Shown here: piece after piece, positions 26,842 through 35,505 of the stretch
Layout: the number at the start of each line of letters is the position of its first letter
Numbering within the stretch: position 1 is the stretch's first letter
Program-made: the position numbers and the translations under genes
The notes under the pieces: generated by a model
Told to the model about the DNA's origin: nothing
Databases searched by the model: none
What the model saw: only the letters and a program-made list of their open reading frames with translations
Origin: an uncultured Pseudomonas sp.
Lineage (GTDB): Bacteria > Pseudomonadota > Gammaproteobacteria > Pseudomonadales > Pseudomonadaceae
Length of the DNA stretch: 64,000 nucleotides
Reading direction: 5' to 3'
NCBI RefSeq assembly: GCF_943846705.1
Contig: NZ_OX044366.1
Span: 1,736,001 to 1,800,000 of the forward strand

Positions 26842-27876
26842 ATGAAAATACTGATCGTAGGTCCCAGTTGGGTGGGTGACATGGTGATGGCGCAGACACT
26901 GTTTCAGTGCCTGCAGCAGCGCCACCCTGGCTGTGCAATCGATGTGTTGGCTCCCGAGTGGAGTCGGCCGATTCTTGAGCGCATGCCCGAGGTGCGTCAG
27001 GCCCTGAGTTTTCCGCTCGGCCATGGCGTGCTGGAGCTGGCGACGCGGCGTAAGATCGGCAAATCCCTGGCCGGCCAGTACGATCAGGCGATTCTGCTGC
27101 CCAATTCGTTGAAGTCCGCGCTGGTGCCATTCTTTGCCGGTATTCCCAAGCGTACCGGTTGGAAAGGCGAGCTGCGTTACGGTCTGCTCAATGACCTGCG
27201 TATTCTGGATAAACAGCGCTACCCGCTGATGATCGAGCGCTTTATGGCGCTGGCGTTTGAGCCGGGCGACGCGTTGCCGCAACCCTATCCGCGTCCGGCC
27301 CTGCAGATTGACCCGCAAAGCCGTGAGGCGGCGCTGCGCAAGTTCGGCCTGAGCCTGGACCGTCCGGTGCTGGCGCTGTGCCCGGGTGCCGAGTTCGGCG
27401 AGGCCAAGCGCTGGCCGAGCGAGCATTATGCGAAAGTCGCCGAGATCAAGATTCGTGCGGGTTGGCAGGTGTGGTTGTTTGGCTCGAAGAGCGACCATGG
27501 TGTTGGCGAAGATATTCGCAGTCGCCTGATCCCAGGGCTGCGTGAAGAGGCCAGTAATCTGGCCGGTGAGACTGCGCTGGCCGAGGCGATTGATCTGCTG
27601 TCCTGTGCCAATGCTGTGGTGTCCAACGACTCCGGGCTGATGCATGTGGCCGCGGCGCTGAACCGTCCGCTGGTGGCTGTCTATGGCTCGACCTCGCCGG
27701 CGTTCACTCCGCCGCTGGCCGAGCAGGTAGAGGTCGTGCGTCTCGGGCTGGAGTGCAGCCCGTGCTTCGACCGCACGTGTCGCTTCGGGCATTACAACTG
27801 CCTGGGTCAGCTCAAGCCGCGTGCGGTGATCGAGGCGCTGGAGCGTCTGGTCGGTGATCCGGTCGAGGTGGAATAG
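26842..27876 (+). CDS. waaF: ADP-heptose:LPS heptosyltransferase II
   Basis: GT9-family transferase adding the second L-glycero-D-manno-heptose of the LPS inner core, at the cytoplasmic face of the inner membrane. The protein has 344 residues (E. coli RfaF 348). The start MKILIVGPSWVGDMVMAQTL is the family signature. LALCPGAEFGEAKRWP and NDSGLMHVAAALNRPLVAVYG form the ADP-heptose binding site in the C-terminal domain. ECSPCFDRTCRFGHYNC near the C-terminus is the cysteine-rich tail typical of WaaF. First gene of the dense core operon; waaC follows after one base (TTG start) or overlaps it. Confidence 0.96.
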   Translation: MKILIVGPSWVGDMVMAQTLFQCLQQRHPGCAIDVLAPEWSRPILERMPEVRQALSFPLGHGVLELATRRKIGKSLAGQYDQAILLPNSLKSALVPFFAGIPKRTGWKGELRYGLLNDLRILDKQRYPLMIERFMALAFEPGDALPQPYPRPALQIDPQSREAALRKFGLSLDRPVLALCPGAEFGEAKRWPSEHYAKVAEIKIRAGWQVWLFGSKSDHGVGEDIRSRLIPGLREEASNLAGETALAEAIDLLSCANAVVSNDSGLMHVAAALNRPLVAVYGSTSPAFTPPLAEQVEVVRLGLECSPCFDRTCRFGHYNCLGQLKPRAVIEALERLVGDPVEVE

Positions 27877-27877
27877 G

Positions 27878-28879
27878 TTGCGGGTTCTGTTGATTAAAAC
27901 GTCCTCGCTGGGCGATGTGGTGCACACCTTGCCGGCGCTCACCGATGCCGCGCGGGCGATTCCCGGTATCCAGTTCGACTGGGTGGTGGAGGAGGGTTTC
28001 GCGGAAATTCCCGCCTGGCACCCGGCCGTGGTTCAGGTGATTCCGGTGGCCATCCGCCGTTGGCGCAAGCACCTCTGGCAAACCCTGAAAAGTGGCGAGT
28101 GGCAGCGCTTCAAGCAACGCTTGGGCGAGACCCGTTATGATTTGGTGATCGACGCTCAAGGCTTGCTGAAAAGTGCCTGGCTGACCCGCTATGTCAACGC
28201 GCCAGTGGCCGGCCTGGATCGCGACTCGGCGCGTGAGCCACTGGCCAGTCGTTTTTATGACCGACGTTATAGCGTGCCGCGCGAGCAGCATGCGCTTGAG
28301 CGCACCCGTCAGCTCTTTGCCCAGGCACTGGGTTATGCGCTGCCAGTCGGGCTCGGTGATTACGGCCTCAACCGCGCGCAATTGGCCGCCGCTCACGCTC
28401 AGCCTTATGTGTTGTTCCTGCATGGCACCACTTGGGCCAGCAAGCATTGGCCGGAGGCTCACTGGCGTGAGTTGGCTGAGCAGATGAGTGCGCAAGGTTG
28501 GGCGGTGCGCCTGCCGTGGGGCAATGACAGCGAGAAAGCCCGTGCTGAGCGGATTGCTGAGGGGATTGAACACGCCGCCGTGTTGCCCAAGTTGAATTTG
28601 GCCGGTGTGGCCAAGGTGATCGCCGGAGCCAGCGCCTGTGTGGCGGTGGATACCGGCTTGGGTCACCTGGCGGCCGCGCTGGATGTGCCGAGCATCTCCC
28701 TGTACGGCCCGACACTGCCGGGGCGAGTGGGGGCCTATGGTCGCGGTCAGGTGCACCTCTGTGCCACGGGCCCGCATGCGGGCAGTGGTGATCGCCATAC
28801 ATTCTGTTTCGAGGGGCTGGATGCCGAGCGCGTCGCCACCGAACTTAAGGCCCTGTTGCTGGCCGAGGAAGTTGTCTGA
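27878..28879 (+). CDS. waaC: ADP-heptose:LPS heptosyltransferase I
   Basis: GT9 enzyme that adds the first heptose to Kdo2-lipid A. The protein has 333 residues from the TTG at 27878, giving MRVLLIKTSSLGDVVHTLP, the conserved WaaC start; CGAGGTGGA lies six bases upstream. An ATG at 27854 would add eight residues not seen in the family and overlap waaF by 23 bases. FDWVVEEGFAEIPAWHP is a WaaC-specific block. LFLHGTTWASKHWPE and VDTGLGHLAAALDVPSISLYG form the nucleotide-sugar site. The TGATG-type junction with waaG (28879) indicates coupled translation. Confidence 0.95.
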   Translation: MRVLLIKTSSLGDVVHTLPALTDAARAIPGIQFDWVVEEGFAEIPAWHPAVVQVIPVAIRRWRKHLWQTLKSGEWQRFKQRLGETRYDLVIDAQGLLKSAWLTRYVNAPVAGLDRDSAREPLASRFYDRRYSVPREQHALERTRQLFAQALGYALPVGLGDYGLNRAQLAAAHAQPYVLFLHGTTWASKHWPEAHWRELAEQMSAQGWAVRLPWGNDSEKARAERIAEGIEHAAVLPKLNLAGVAKVIAGASACVAVDTGLGHLAAALDVPSISLYGPTLPGRVGAYGRGQVHLCATGPHAGSGDRHTFCFEGLDAERVATELKALLLAEEVV

Positions 28880-30000
28880 TGCAACTGGCTTTTATCCTTT
28901 ACAAATACTTTCCCTTCGGTGGCCTGCAGCGCGATTTTATGCGCATTGCTCTGGAGTGCCAGGCGCGTGGTCATGCCATTCGCGTCTACACGCCAATCTG
29001 GGAAGGCGAAGTGCCGGCCGGTTTTGAGGTGGTGGTGGTGCCGGTCAAGGCGCTGTTCAATCACAAGCGCAATGAAAAGCTCACCGCCTGGGTCGACGCC
29101 GACCTGGCCAAGCGCCCGGTAGATCGAGTTGTTGGCTTCAACAAAATGCCGGGTCTGGATGTCTACTACGCTGCCGATGGTTGCTACGAAGACAAGGCGC
29201 AGACCCTGCGCAACCCGCTGTACAAGTATTGGGGGCGTTACAAACACTTTGCCGAGTATGAGCGCGCGGTGTTTGCCCCCGAGTCGAAGACTGAGATTCT
29301 GATGATCTCCGAAGTGCAGCAGCCGCTGTTTATCAAGCATTACCGCACCCCGCTGCAGCGCTTTCACCTGCTGCCCCCGGGCATTGCCCAAGACCGCCGC
29401 GCGCCGGCCAATGCCGCCGAGATTCGTGCCGAATTCCGTGCCGAGTTCAAACTGGCCGACGACGATCTGCTGCTGGTGCAGATCGGCTCAGGCTTCAAGA
29501 CCAAGGGGTTGGACCGCAGCATCAAGGCGTTGGCCGCCTTGCCCCGTGAGCTGAAGCAGCGTACCCGGCTGATTGCCATCGGCCAGGATGACCCGCGCGC
29601 ATTCCAGTTGCAGGCCAAGGCCCTGGGCGTGTCTGAGCAGGTGCAGATTCTCAAGGGTCGCAGCGATATCCCACGCTTCCTGCTCGGTGCTGATCTGCTG
29701 ATCCACCCGGCCTACAACGAAAACACCGGCACGGTGCTGCTCGAGGCGCTGGTGTCTGGCTTGCCGGTGCTGGTCACCGATGTTTGCGGCTATGCCCACT
29801 ACATCGCCGAGGCGGATGCCGGGCGGGTACTCAGCGGGCCGTTCGAACAGGCGAAACTTGATCAGCTGCTCGCCGATATGCTCGCAGACGCCTCGCGCCG
29901 AGCGCTCTGGTCACGCAATGGTCTGGCGTACGCTGACCGCGCCGACCTGTATTCCATGCCGCAACATGCGGCCGATATCATTCTGGCGACGCGCTCATGA
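28879..30000 (+). CDS. waaG: LPS core glucosyltransferase I (GT4)
   Basis: Transfers a hexose to heptose II of the inner core; in Pseudomonas the corresponding residue is galactosamine, so the donor may be UDP-GalNAc, though the gene is named for the E. coli glucosyltransferase. The protein has 373 residues (E. coli 374). It starts MQLAFILYKYFPFGGLQRDF, the WaaG signature. The C-terminal Rossmann half contains QIGSGFKTKGLDRSIKALA, and the GT4 donor-site motif NENTGTVLLEALVSGLPVL places the two glutamates (E-x7-E). Its start overlaps the waaC stop by one base, and its stop overlaps waaP by four (29997-30000). Confidence 0.95.
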   Translation: MQLAFILYKYFPFGGLQRDFMRIALECQARGHAIRVYTPIWEGEVPAGFEVVVVPVKALFNHKRNEKLTAWVDADLAKRPVDRVVGFNKMPGLDVYYAADGCYEDKAQTLRNPLYKYWGRYKHFAEYERAVFAPESKTEILMISEVQQPLFIKHYRTPLQRFHLLPPGIAQDRRAPANAAEIRAEFRAEFKLADDDLLLVQIGSGFKTKGLDRSIKALAALPRELKQRTRLIAIGQDDPRAFQLQAKALGVSEQVQILKGRSDIPRFLLGADLLIHPAYNENTGTVLLEALVSGLPVLVTDVCGYAHYIAEADAGRVLSGPFEQAKLDQLLADMLADASRRALWSRNGLAYADRADLYSMPQHAADIILATRS

Positions 30001-30803
30001 AGTTGGTCCTGGCTGAACCCTTTAAAAGCCTGTGGGCTGGTCGCGATGCATTTGCTGCCGTCGAGGCCCTGCAGGGGCAGGTCTATCGCGAGCTGGAAGG
30101 CCGCCGCACGTTGCGCACCGAAGTTGAGGGGCGTGGTTACTTCGTGAAAATTCATCGCGGCATCGGCTGGGGCGAGATCGTTAAAAATCTGCTGACTGCC
30201 AAGCTGCCGGTGCTCGGTGCGCGCCAGGAATGGCAGGCTATCGAGCGCTTACATGAAGCCGGCGTAGCGACCATGACCGCGGTGGCCTACGGCGAGCGCG
30301 GTGGTAATCCTGCGGCGCAGCACTCGTTTATCGTCACCGAAGAGTTGGCGCCGACCACCGACCTGGAACAACTGAGCCTGAACTGGGTGCAGCAGCCGCC
30401 TGAGCCACGCCTGAAGTGGGCGCTGATCAAGGAAGTGGCGAACATGGTCGGCAGCATGCACCGTGCGGGGGTCAACCACCGCGACTGCTACATCTGCCAC
30501 TTTTTGCTGCACACCGATAAGCCGGTGACGGCGGATGATTTCCGCCTGTCAGTGATCGACCTGCACCGCGCTCAAGTGCGTCGCACGCTGCCGTTGCGCT
30601 GGCGCAATAAAGACCTGGCGGCGCTGTATTTTTCGGTGCTGGATATTGGTCTGAGCCGCCGCGATAAGCTGCGCTTCCTGCGTGATTATTTTCAACAGCC
30701 GTTGCGCCAGACGCTCAGTAACGAGCGCTCGCTGCTGGGCTGGCTGGAGCGCAAGGCGGACGCGCTGTATGCGCGCAAGCAGCGTTACGGGGATGCGCTC
30801 TGA
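29997..30803 (+). CDS. waaP: LPS heptose I kinase
   Basis: Phosphorylates O-4 of heptose I; this core phosphate is needed for outer-membrane integrity and is essential in P. aeruginosa. The protein has 268 residues, like the characterised enzyme. The eukaryotic-kinase-like fold is visible as FVKIHRG (K51, ATP-binding lysine), NHRDCYICHFLL with catalytic D163, and VIDLHRAQVR with D188 of the DFG-equivalent. D163 matches the position of the catalytic residue reported for P. aeruginosa WaaP. ATGA overlap with waaG and TGATG overlap with the next kinase gene. No membrane segment; peripheral cytoplasmic. Confidence 0.96.
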   Translation: MKLVLAEPFKSLWAGRDAFAAVEALQGQVYRELEGRRTLRTEVEGRGYFVKIHRGIGWGEIVKNLLTAKLPVLGARQEWQAIERLHEAGVATMTAVAYGERGGNPAAQHSFIVTEELAPTTDLEQLSLNWVQQPPEPRLKWALIKEVANMVGSMHRAGVNHRDCYICHFLLHTDKPVTADDFRLSVIDLHRAQVRRTLPLRWRNKDLAALYFSVLDIGLSRRDKLRFLRDYFQQPLRQTLSNERSLLGWLERKADALYARKQRYGDAL

Positions 30804-31537
30804 TGGCGGGTTGGACGCTGGATACGCAGTACCAAGCACTGGCTGAGGATTTTGGTAGCCTGGACGCGGTGTTTGCCTTGCAAGGTGAGCGCCTGACTAA
30901 AGACCCGCTGTCTGAAGTGATTCGCATCGAGCGCGCGGGCGTGCGCTATTACGTCAAGCGCTACTGGGGCGGTGGCAAAGGGTTGCGCCGTTATATCGGC
31001 CGCCCGCGGGTTAAGGCGGAGTGGCAGAACCTGAAGTACTTCGCCAAGTGGGGCGTGGCCACCGCGCCGATTGTCGCGTTCGGCCTGGAACGTCAGTTCG
31101 GCCGCTTTGCCCGTGGCGCGTTGATTACCCGCGAGATCAGCAATACCGAAGACCTGGGGTTGTTGGCCAATAACGATGATCCGCGCCTGCAGGAGCCTGG
31201 TTGGGTCGATACCGTCAGTCGTCAGCTGGCACGCGCCACGCGAATTTTGCATGAGCACCATTTCACCCATAACGACCTTAAATGGCGCAACTTGCTGGTC
31301 AATGAGCGGGTCGAGTTATTCCTCATCGATTGCCCGACAGGCACGTTCTGGTGGGGGCCTTTACTGCGCTATCGCATCATCAAGGACCTGGCTTGCCTGG
31401 ATAAGGTTGCCAAGTACAAGTTGTCACGTACCCAGCGCTTACGGTTTTACCTGCAATACCGTGGGCGTAGCGCCTTGAATGCCGGCGACAAGCAGCGTAT
31501 CCGGCGGATTGTGGGTTTTTTTGAGGGCCGTGAATGA
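30803..31537 (+). CDS. LPS kinase-like protein (InaA/Kdo kinase family)
   Basis: The protein has 244 residues with a small kinase fold: RYYVKRYWGG (K52), THNDLKWRNLLV (catalytic D158, N163) and LFLIDCPTG (D176). All catalytic positions are canonical, so it is probably an active sugar kinase acting on the LPS core. It corresponds by order to the gene after waaP in P. aeruginosa, one of the wapP/wapQ kinase genes implicated in inner-core heptose phosphorylation; I leave the symbol blank because I cannot tell which. TGATG junction with waaP and four-base overlap with the next gene (31534-31537). Confidence 0.85.
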   Translation: MAGWTLDTQYQALAEDFGSLDAVFALQGERLTKDPLSEVIRIERAGVRYYVKRYWGGGKGLRRYIGRPRVKAEWQNLKYFAKWGVATAPIVAFGLERQFGRFARGALITREISNTEDLGLLANNDDPRLQEPGWVDTVSRQLARATRILHEHHFTHNDLKWRNLLVNERVELFLIDCPTGTFWWGPLLRYRIIKDLACLDKVAKYKLSRTQRLRFYLQYRGRSALNAGDKQRIRRIVGFFEGRE

Positions 31538-32277
31538 CCGACTTTATCGCGGTGCAGGATCGTACCTTGCTTGAACAGCACGGTCTTGCCAGTTTTGCTG
31601 CGCTGTGGGCACTGAAGCTCGTCGCTGTGGATGAGCCCAATACCGAGCGTGGCGGCTGGAGCAGCGTCTATCGCCTGGATTTGGGCGAGGCAGCGTTTTA
31701 CCTCAAGCGGCAGAGCAACCACTTGACCCGCAGCCTGCTGCATCCCTTCGGTGAGCCGACCTTTGCTCGCGAGTTTCGTAATATTCAGCGCTATCAGTGC
31801 CTGGCTATTCCGGCGTTGCAGGCGGCGTTTTTCGCCCAGCGACGAGTCCGGGGCGAGCAGCGGGCGATTTTGCTAACGCGCGCGCTGGACGGCTGGTGCG
31901 ATTTGGATAGCCTGCTGGCGGATTGGCCCGAGCGCAGCGAGGCACAGCGCACGGCTATTTTGCAGGCCTGTGGCACGCTGGCGCGGCAACTGCACGACGC
32001 CGGGCAAATGCACGGCTGCTTCTACCCCAAGCATATTTTCCTGCGCGAGACTTCTGGCTGTTTCGACGCGCAATTGATCGATCTGGAGAAAACCCGGCCG
32101 CTGCTGTTCGGTCGGCGTGATCGGATCAAGGATCTGGAACCCCTGTTGCGCCGCGCTAGCATCTGGAGTGAGGTCGAGGTGCGTGTGTTGCTGATGGCCT
32201 ATCTCGGTGTGGGTGCTGAGCTCGACGCCTGGAGCAATCGCCTCGGCGCGCGCCGGCGCAACAAGGAGGCGCGTTGA
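31534..32277 (+). CDS. InaA-family kinase-like protein lacking the usual catalytic aspartate
   Basis: The protein has 247 residues. Kinase-type motifs are FYLKRQ (K58), a catalytic-loop equivalent MHGCFYPKHIFL and AQLIDLEKTRP (D183). Aligning the loop with HRDCYICHFL of WaaP puts C162 where WaaP has catalytic D163, while the metal-binding aspartate is kept. It may be a kinase with altered chemistry or a pseudokinase that supports its neighbours. It overlaps the preceding gene by four bases and the following one by four (32274-32277), so it is made in step with them. Homologues occur at this place in other pseudomonads. Confidence 0.8.
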   Translation: MTDFIAVQDRTLLEQHGLASFAALWALKLVAVDEPNTERGGWSSVYRLDLGEAAFYLKRQSNHLTRSLLHPFGEPTFAREFRNIQRYQCLAIPALQAAFFAQRRVRGEQRAILLTRALDGWCDLDSLLADWPERSEAQRTAILQACGTLARQLHDAGQMHGCFYPKHIFLRETSGCFDAQLIDLEKTRPLLFGRRDRIKDLEPLLRRASIWSEVEVRVLLMAYLGVGAELDAWSNRLGARRRNKEAR

Positions 32278-33737
32278 TGAGCCTGGCGAGGCTCGGTCAG
32301 GCTGGGCGTGCTCCGGCACTGCCGCTGACCCTTGAGCTGGCCGATGCCGCCGGTACAGCTGCGCTGACCTTGCAGCAGCTGTTGCGTGTCTTGCCCGGCC
32401 AGCGCTATGTCGCTCAGGCCGAGTGGCGCGGGCGTCCGGTGCTGGCCAAGCTGCTGGTCGGTAACAAGGCTGCCCGGCATTTTCAGCGTGAGCTGGCGGG
32501 TGCGCAGCTGCTGGCTGAACAGGGGCTGCCTACGCCGCAGTTACTCGCAGACGGCTTGCGCGAAGACGAGGGTGGCTGGCTGCTGTTTGAGTACCTCGAC
32601 GGTGCCGAGAGTCTCTGGGACGCCTGGCGCGCAGTGGCCAACCAGCCGCTCTTGAGTGCCGATCAGCAGGCCGTGCTGGCAGATGCGCTGAGCAGCATCG
32701 CGCAGATGCATGCCAAGGGTTTGTGGCAGGCCGATCTGCACCTGGACAACCTGTTGCGGCACGACGGCCAGTTATGGGTGATCGATGGCGGCGGTGTGCA
32801 GGTTGAGGTGGCCGGGCAGCCGTTATCGCGCGCCAAGGTGCTGGAAAATCTTGGGGTGTTCTTCGCCCAGTTGCCCGCCGAGTTGACGCCCTTTATCGAA
32901 GAGCTGCTGGTGCATTACCTGCTGGCCAACGGCGAGCATGCCTTGCCGCTGGAGGCGCTGCTCAACGAGGTAAGCAAGGTGCGTAAATGGCGTGTGCGCG
33001 ATTATCTGCGCAAAGTCGCCCGTGATTGCAGCTTGTTCGCCGCGAAAGTGGGGGGCTTTGGCTTGCGCGTGGTGCGCCGTGAGGATGAGCCAGGCTTGCT
33101 GCCGTTGCTGGCGAACCTGGATCAGCTCACCGAGCAAGGTCATATCTACAAAACCGGTGGCGCGGCCACGGTGGCGCGGGTCGAGCTGAGTGGGCGGCCC
33201 TTGGTGGTCAAACGCTACAACGTGAAGAGCGTCGCGCACTGGCTTAAGCGCTTTTGGCGGCCCAGTCGCGCCTGGCACAGCTGGGTCGAGGGCAACCGCT
33301 TGCAGTTGCTGAGCATTGCCACCCCGCAGCCGTTAGCCGTACTCGAGCAGCGCTGGTGCTGGCTACGTGGGCGCGCCTACCTGATTACCGAATACTGCGG
33401 CGGGCAGGATATAATCGCGCGCTTTAAGCATTATCACGACGGATCGCCCCCGGAAGCCGAGCTGTTGGCGCTGGATCGTTTGTTCGCCGCTTTGCTGCGC
33501 GAGCGCATCAGCCACGGTGACTTCAAAGGGCACAATCTGTTTTGGGATGCACAGCTGGGTTGTTGGTCGTTGATCGACCTCGACGCCATGCAGCAGCACC
33601 GCAGTGCGCGCAGTTTCGCTAGGGCCTATGCCCGCGACCGCGCCCGATTCCTGCGCAACTGGCCTGCCGATTCGGCGCTGTACCAGTTGCTCGACCAACG
33701 TATACCGCTGACGCCCGCCGTCGGCTCAGCAGACTAA
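32274..33737 (+). CDS. Two-domain LPS kinase-like protein
   Basis: A 487-residue protein with two kinase-like modules in tandem. The N-terminal one (about 20-230) has VLAKLLVGNKAARHF, LWQADLHLDNLL with a catalytic Asp, and LWVIDGGGVQ. The C-terminal one (about 275-470) has GGAATVARVEL, PLVVKRYNVKS, ISHGDFKGHNLFW and WSLIDLDAMQQH, all canonical. Both modules therefore keep ATP-lysine, catalytic and metal-binding residues, although the first lacks the His of HxD (QAD). This corresponds to a long kinase gene after the waaP cluster in P. aeruginosa. Target sugars are unknown. Thirteen bases separate it from the carbamoyltransferase gene, whose GTG start has AAAGAGGCAAAA upstream. Confidence 0.83.
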   Translation: MMSLARLGQAGRAPALPLTLELADAAGTAALTLQQLLRVLPGQRYVAQAEWRGRPVLAKLLVGNKAARHFQRELAGAQLLAEQGLPTPQLLADGLREDEGGWLLFEYLDGAESLWDAWRAVANQPLLSADQQAVLADALSSIAQMHAKGLWQADLHLDNLLRHDGQLWVIDGGGVQVEVAGQPLSRAKVLENLGVFFAQLPAELTPFIEELLVHYLLANGEHALPLEALLNEVSKVRKWRVRDYLRKVARDCSLFAAKVGGFGLRVVRREDEPGLLPLLANLDQLTEQGHIYKTGGAATVARVELSGRPLVVKRYNVKSVAHWLKRFWRPSRAWHSWVEGNRLQLLSIATPQPLAVLEQRWCWLRGRAYLITEYCGGQDIIARFKHYHDGSPPEAELLALDRLFAALLRERISHGDFKGHNLFWDAQLGCWSLIDLDAMQQHRSARSFARAYARDRARFLRNWPADSALYQLLDQRIPLTPAVGSAD

Positions 33738-33750
33738 AGAGGCAAAACCA

Positions 33751-35505
33751 GTGGCACTGACCATTCTCGGCCTGTCCGGCGCCCTCAGCCATGACCCTTC
33801 CGCCGCCCTGTATATCGACGGCAAGCTGATCGCCGCTGTCGAAGAAGAGCGCTTCGTGCGCGACAAGCACGCGAAAAATCGCATGCCCTATGAGTCGGCC
33901 AAGTTCTGCCTGGAGCAGGCTGGGATCAATCCGTCCGATGTTGATGTGGTGGCCATTCCGTTTGCCCCGATCAGCATTTTCGAGAAAGCGCGTTGGCAGT
34001 ATGCCAAGCGCTATTGGTACGCCCCTGACCGTGCGCTCGATGCGATCCTCATGGGCAACCGCCGCTACAAGCGCTACTACAAGCACATTCAATGGTGCCT
34101 GCAGCAGCTCGGCTTCGACCTGAAGAAGATCAAGATCGAGCCGGTCGAGCACCACCTGGCCCACGCCGCCAGCGCTTACCACTGCTCGGGCTTTACCGAG
34201 AAGACCGCGATCCTCGGCATCGACGGCAAGGGCGAGTACGCCACCACCTTCTTTGGCTACGGCGAGAACGGCAAGATCCACAAGATCAAAGAGTTCTTTG
34301 ACCCGGACTCGTTGGGCGGCCTCTATGGCGCGATCACCGAGTTCCTCGGTTTCGAGATGCTCGACGGCGAATTCAAAGTGATGGGCATGGCCCCTTACGG
34401 CGATGCCAGCAAGTACGATTTCTCGCGCCTGGCCAAATTTGAGAATGGCGAGCTGGTGATCAATACCGAGTACGCCAACGTCATCGGATTGCGCCGCTAC
34501 AAAGAAAACGGCAAGGGCTTCTACTTCTCCAAGAAGCTGATCGAGTGGCTGGGGCCTAAGCGCGAAGGCGATATCGCCGACGACCCTTATATCCACTACG
34601 CCGCCAGCATGCAGGCGCTGTTCGAGAAGCTGGCGCTGCAGATGATGGAGCACTATCTCGGCGACATCATCCGTGAAACCGGCAAGATCGCCTTCGCCGG
34701 CGGCTGTGCGCTAAACGTTAAGCTCAACCAGAAGATCATTGCCCGCGATGACGTCAAAGAGCTGTTCGTGCAGCCGGCTTCTGGTGACGCTGGCACCGCC
34801 GTCGGTGCCGCAGCGTACATCTCGCACCAGCGCGGTGTGCCGGTGGAGAAAATGGAGCACGTCTACCTCGGCCCGTCCTACAGCAACGAAGACGTGATCG
34901 CCGCCTGCGCCCGCCATCCAAGCAAGCCGGTGTTCAAGCAGATCGACAACATGCCGCAGCGCATCGCCAAGATCATGGTCGACGCCAACCCGGTGGCCTG
35001 GTTCCAGGGCCGCATGGAGTTCGGCCCGCGCGCCCTCGGTGGTCGTTCGATCATCGGTTGCCCAAGCGTGCCGGGCGTGGCGGATCGGATCAACGAACAG
35101 ATCAAGTTCCGCGAGCGCTGGAGGCCCTTCTGCCCGTCGATGCTCGACACCGTCGGCCCGCAAATGCTCAAGGTCGACCATCCGAGCCCGTTTATGACTT
35201 TCACCTTCGAGGTGAATGATGAGTGGAAGACCCGCGTTGGCGAAGTGGTGCACGAAGACGGCACCTCGCGCGCTCAGGTGCTCAAGCGCGAGTACAACCC
35301 GCGCTACTACGACATGATGCTGGAGTTGGAAAAACTCACCGGCAACGGCGTGTCGCTGAACACCTCGCTCAACCGCCGCGGCGAACCAATGATCTGCTCG
35401 CCGACCGACGCGCTGAACATGTTCTACGGCTCGGACCTGCAGTACCTGATCATGGAAGACATCCTGGTGGTCAAGGATGGCAAGGATTGGTATGACAACG
35501 TCTGA
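33751..35505 (+). CDS. wapO: LPS core carbamoyltransferase (NodU/CmcH family)
   Basis: Transfers a carbamoyl group from carbamoyl phosphate; in pseudomonads it carbamoylates O-7 of heptose II. The protein has 584 residues. VEHHLAHAASAYHCSGF provides metal-binding histidines of the YrdC/Kae1-like N-terminal domain, ILGIDGKGEYATTFFGY the phosphate loop, AFAGGCALNVKLNQKI the mid-domain signature and FQGRMEFGPRALGGRSI the C-terminal carbamoyltransferase block. The start is GTG at 33751 with the reading frame MALTILGLSGALSHDP, the usual start of this family. The coding sequence overlaps the next glycosyltransferase gene by 14 bases. Confidence 0.92.
   Translation: MALTILGLSGALSHDPSAALYIDGKLIAAVEEERFVRDKHAKNRMPYESAKFCLEQAGINPSDVDVVAIPFAPISIFEKARWQYAKRYWYAPDRALDAILMGNRRYKRYYKHIQWCLQQLGFDLKKIKIEPVEHHLAHAASAYHCSGFTEKTAILGIDGKGEYATTFFGYGENGKIHKIKEFFDPDSLGGLYGAITEFLGFEMLDGEFKVMGMAPYGDASKYDFSRLAKFENGELVINTEYANVIGLRRYKENGKGFYFSKKLIEWLGPKREGDIADDPYIHYAASMQALFEKLALQMMEHYLGDIIRETGKIAFAGGCALNVKLNQKIIARDDVKELFVQPASGDAGTAVGAAAYISHQRGVPVEKMEHVYLGPSYSNEDVIAACARHPSKPVFKQIDNMPQRIAKIMVDANPVAWFQGRMEFGPRALGGRSIIGCPSVPGVADRINEQIKFRERWRPFCPSMLDTVGPQMLKVDHPSPFMTFTFEVNDEWKTRVGEVVHEDGTSRAQVLKREYNPRYYDMMLELEKLTGNGVSLNTSLNRRGEPMICSPTDALNMFYGSDLQYLIMEDILVVKDGKDWYDNV

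Noticed and set aside
25526..27130. 534-codon minus-strand frame spanning glnE end, ilvE and waaF start
   Set aside because: It crosses two gene boundaries and an intergenic hairpin, and ilvE and waaF are certain.
27854..27877. ATG at 27854 as the waaC start
   Set aside because: It would overlap waaF by 23 bases and add residues outside the family start; the TTG at 27878 gives the conserved MRVL...KTSSLGD start.
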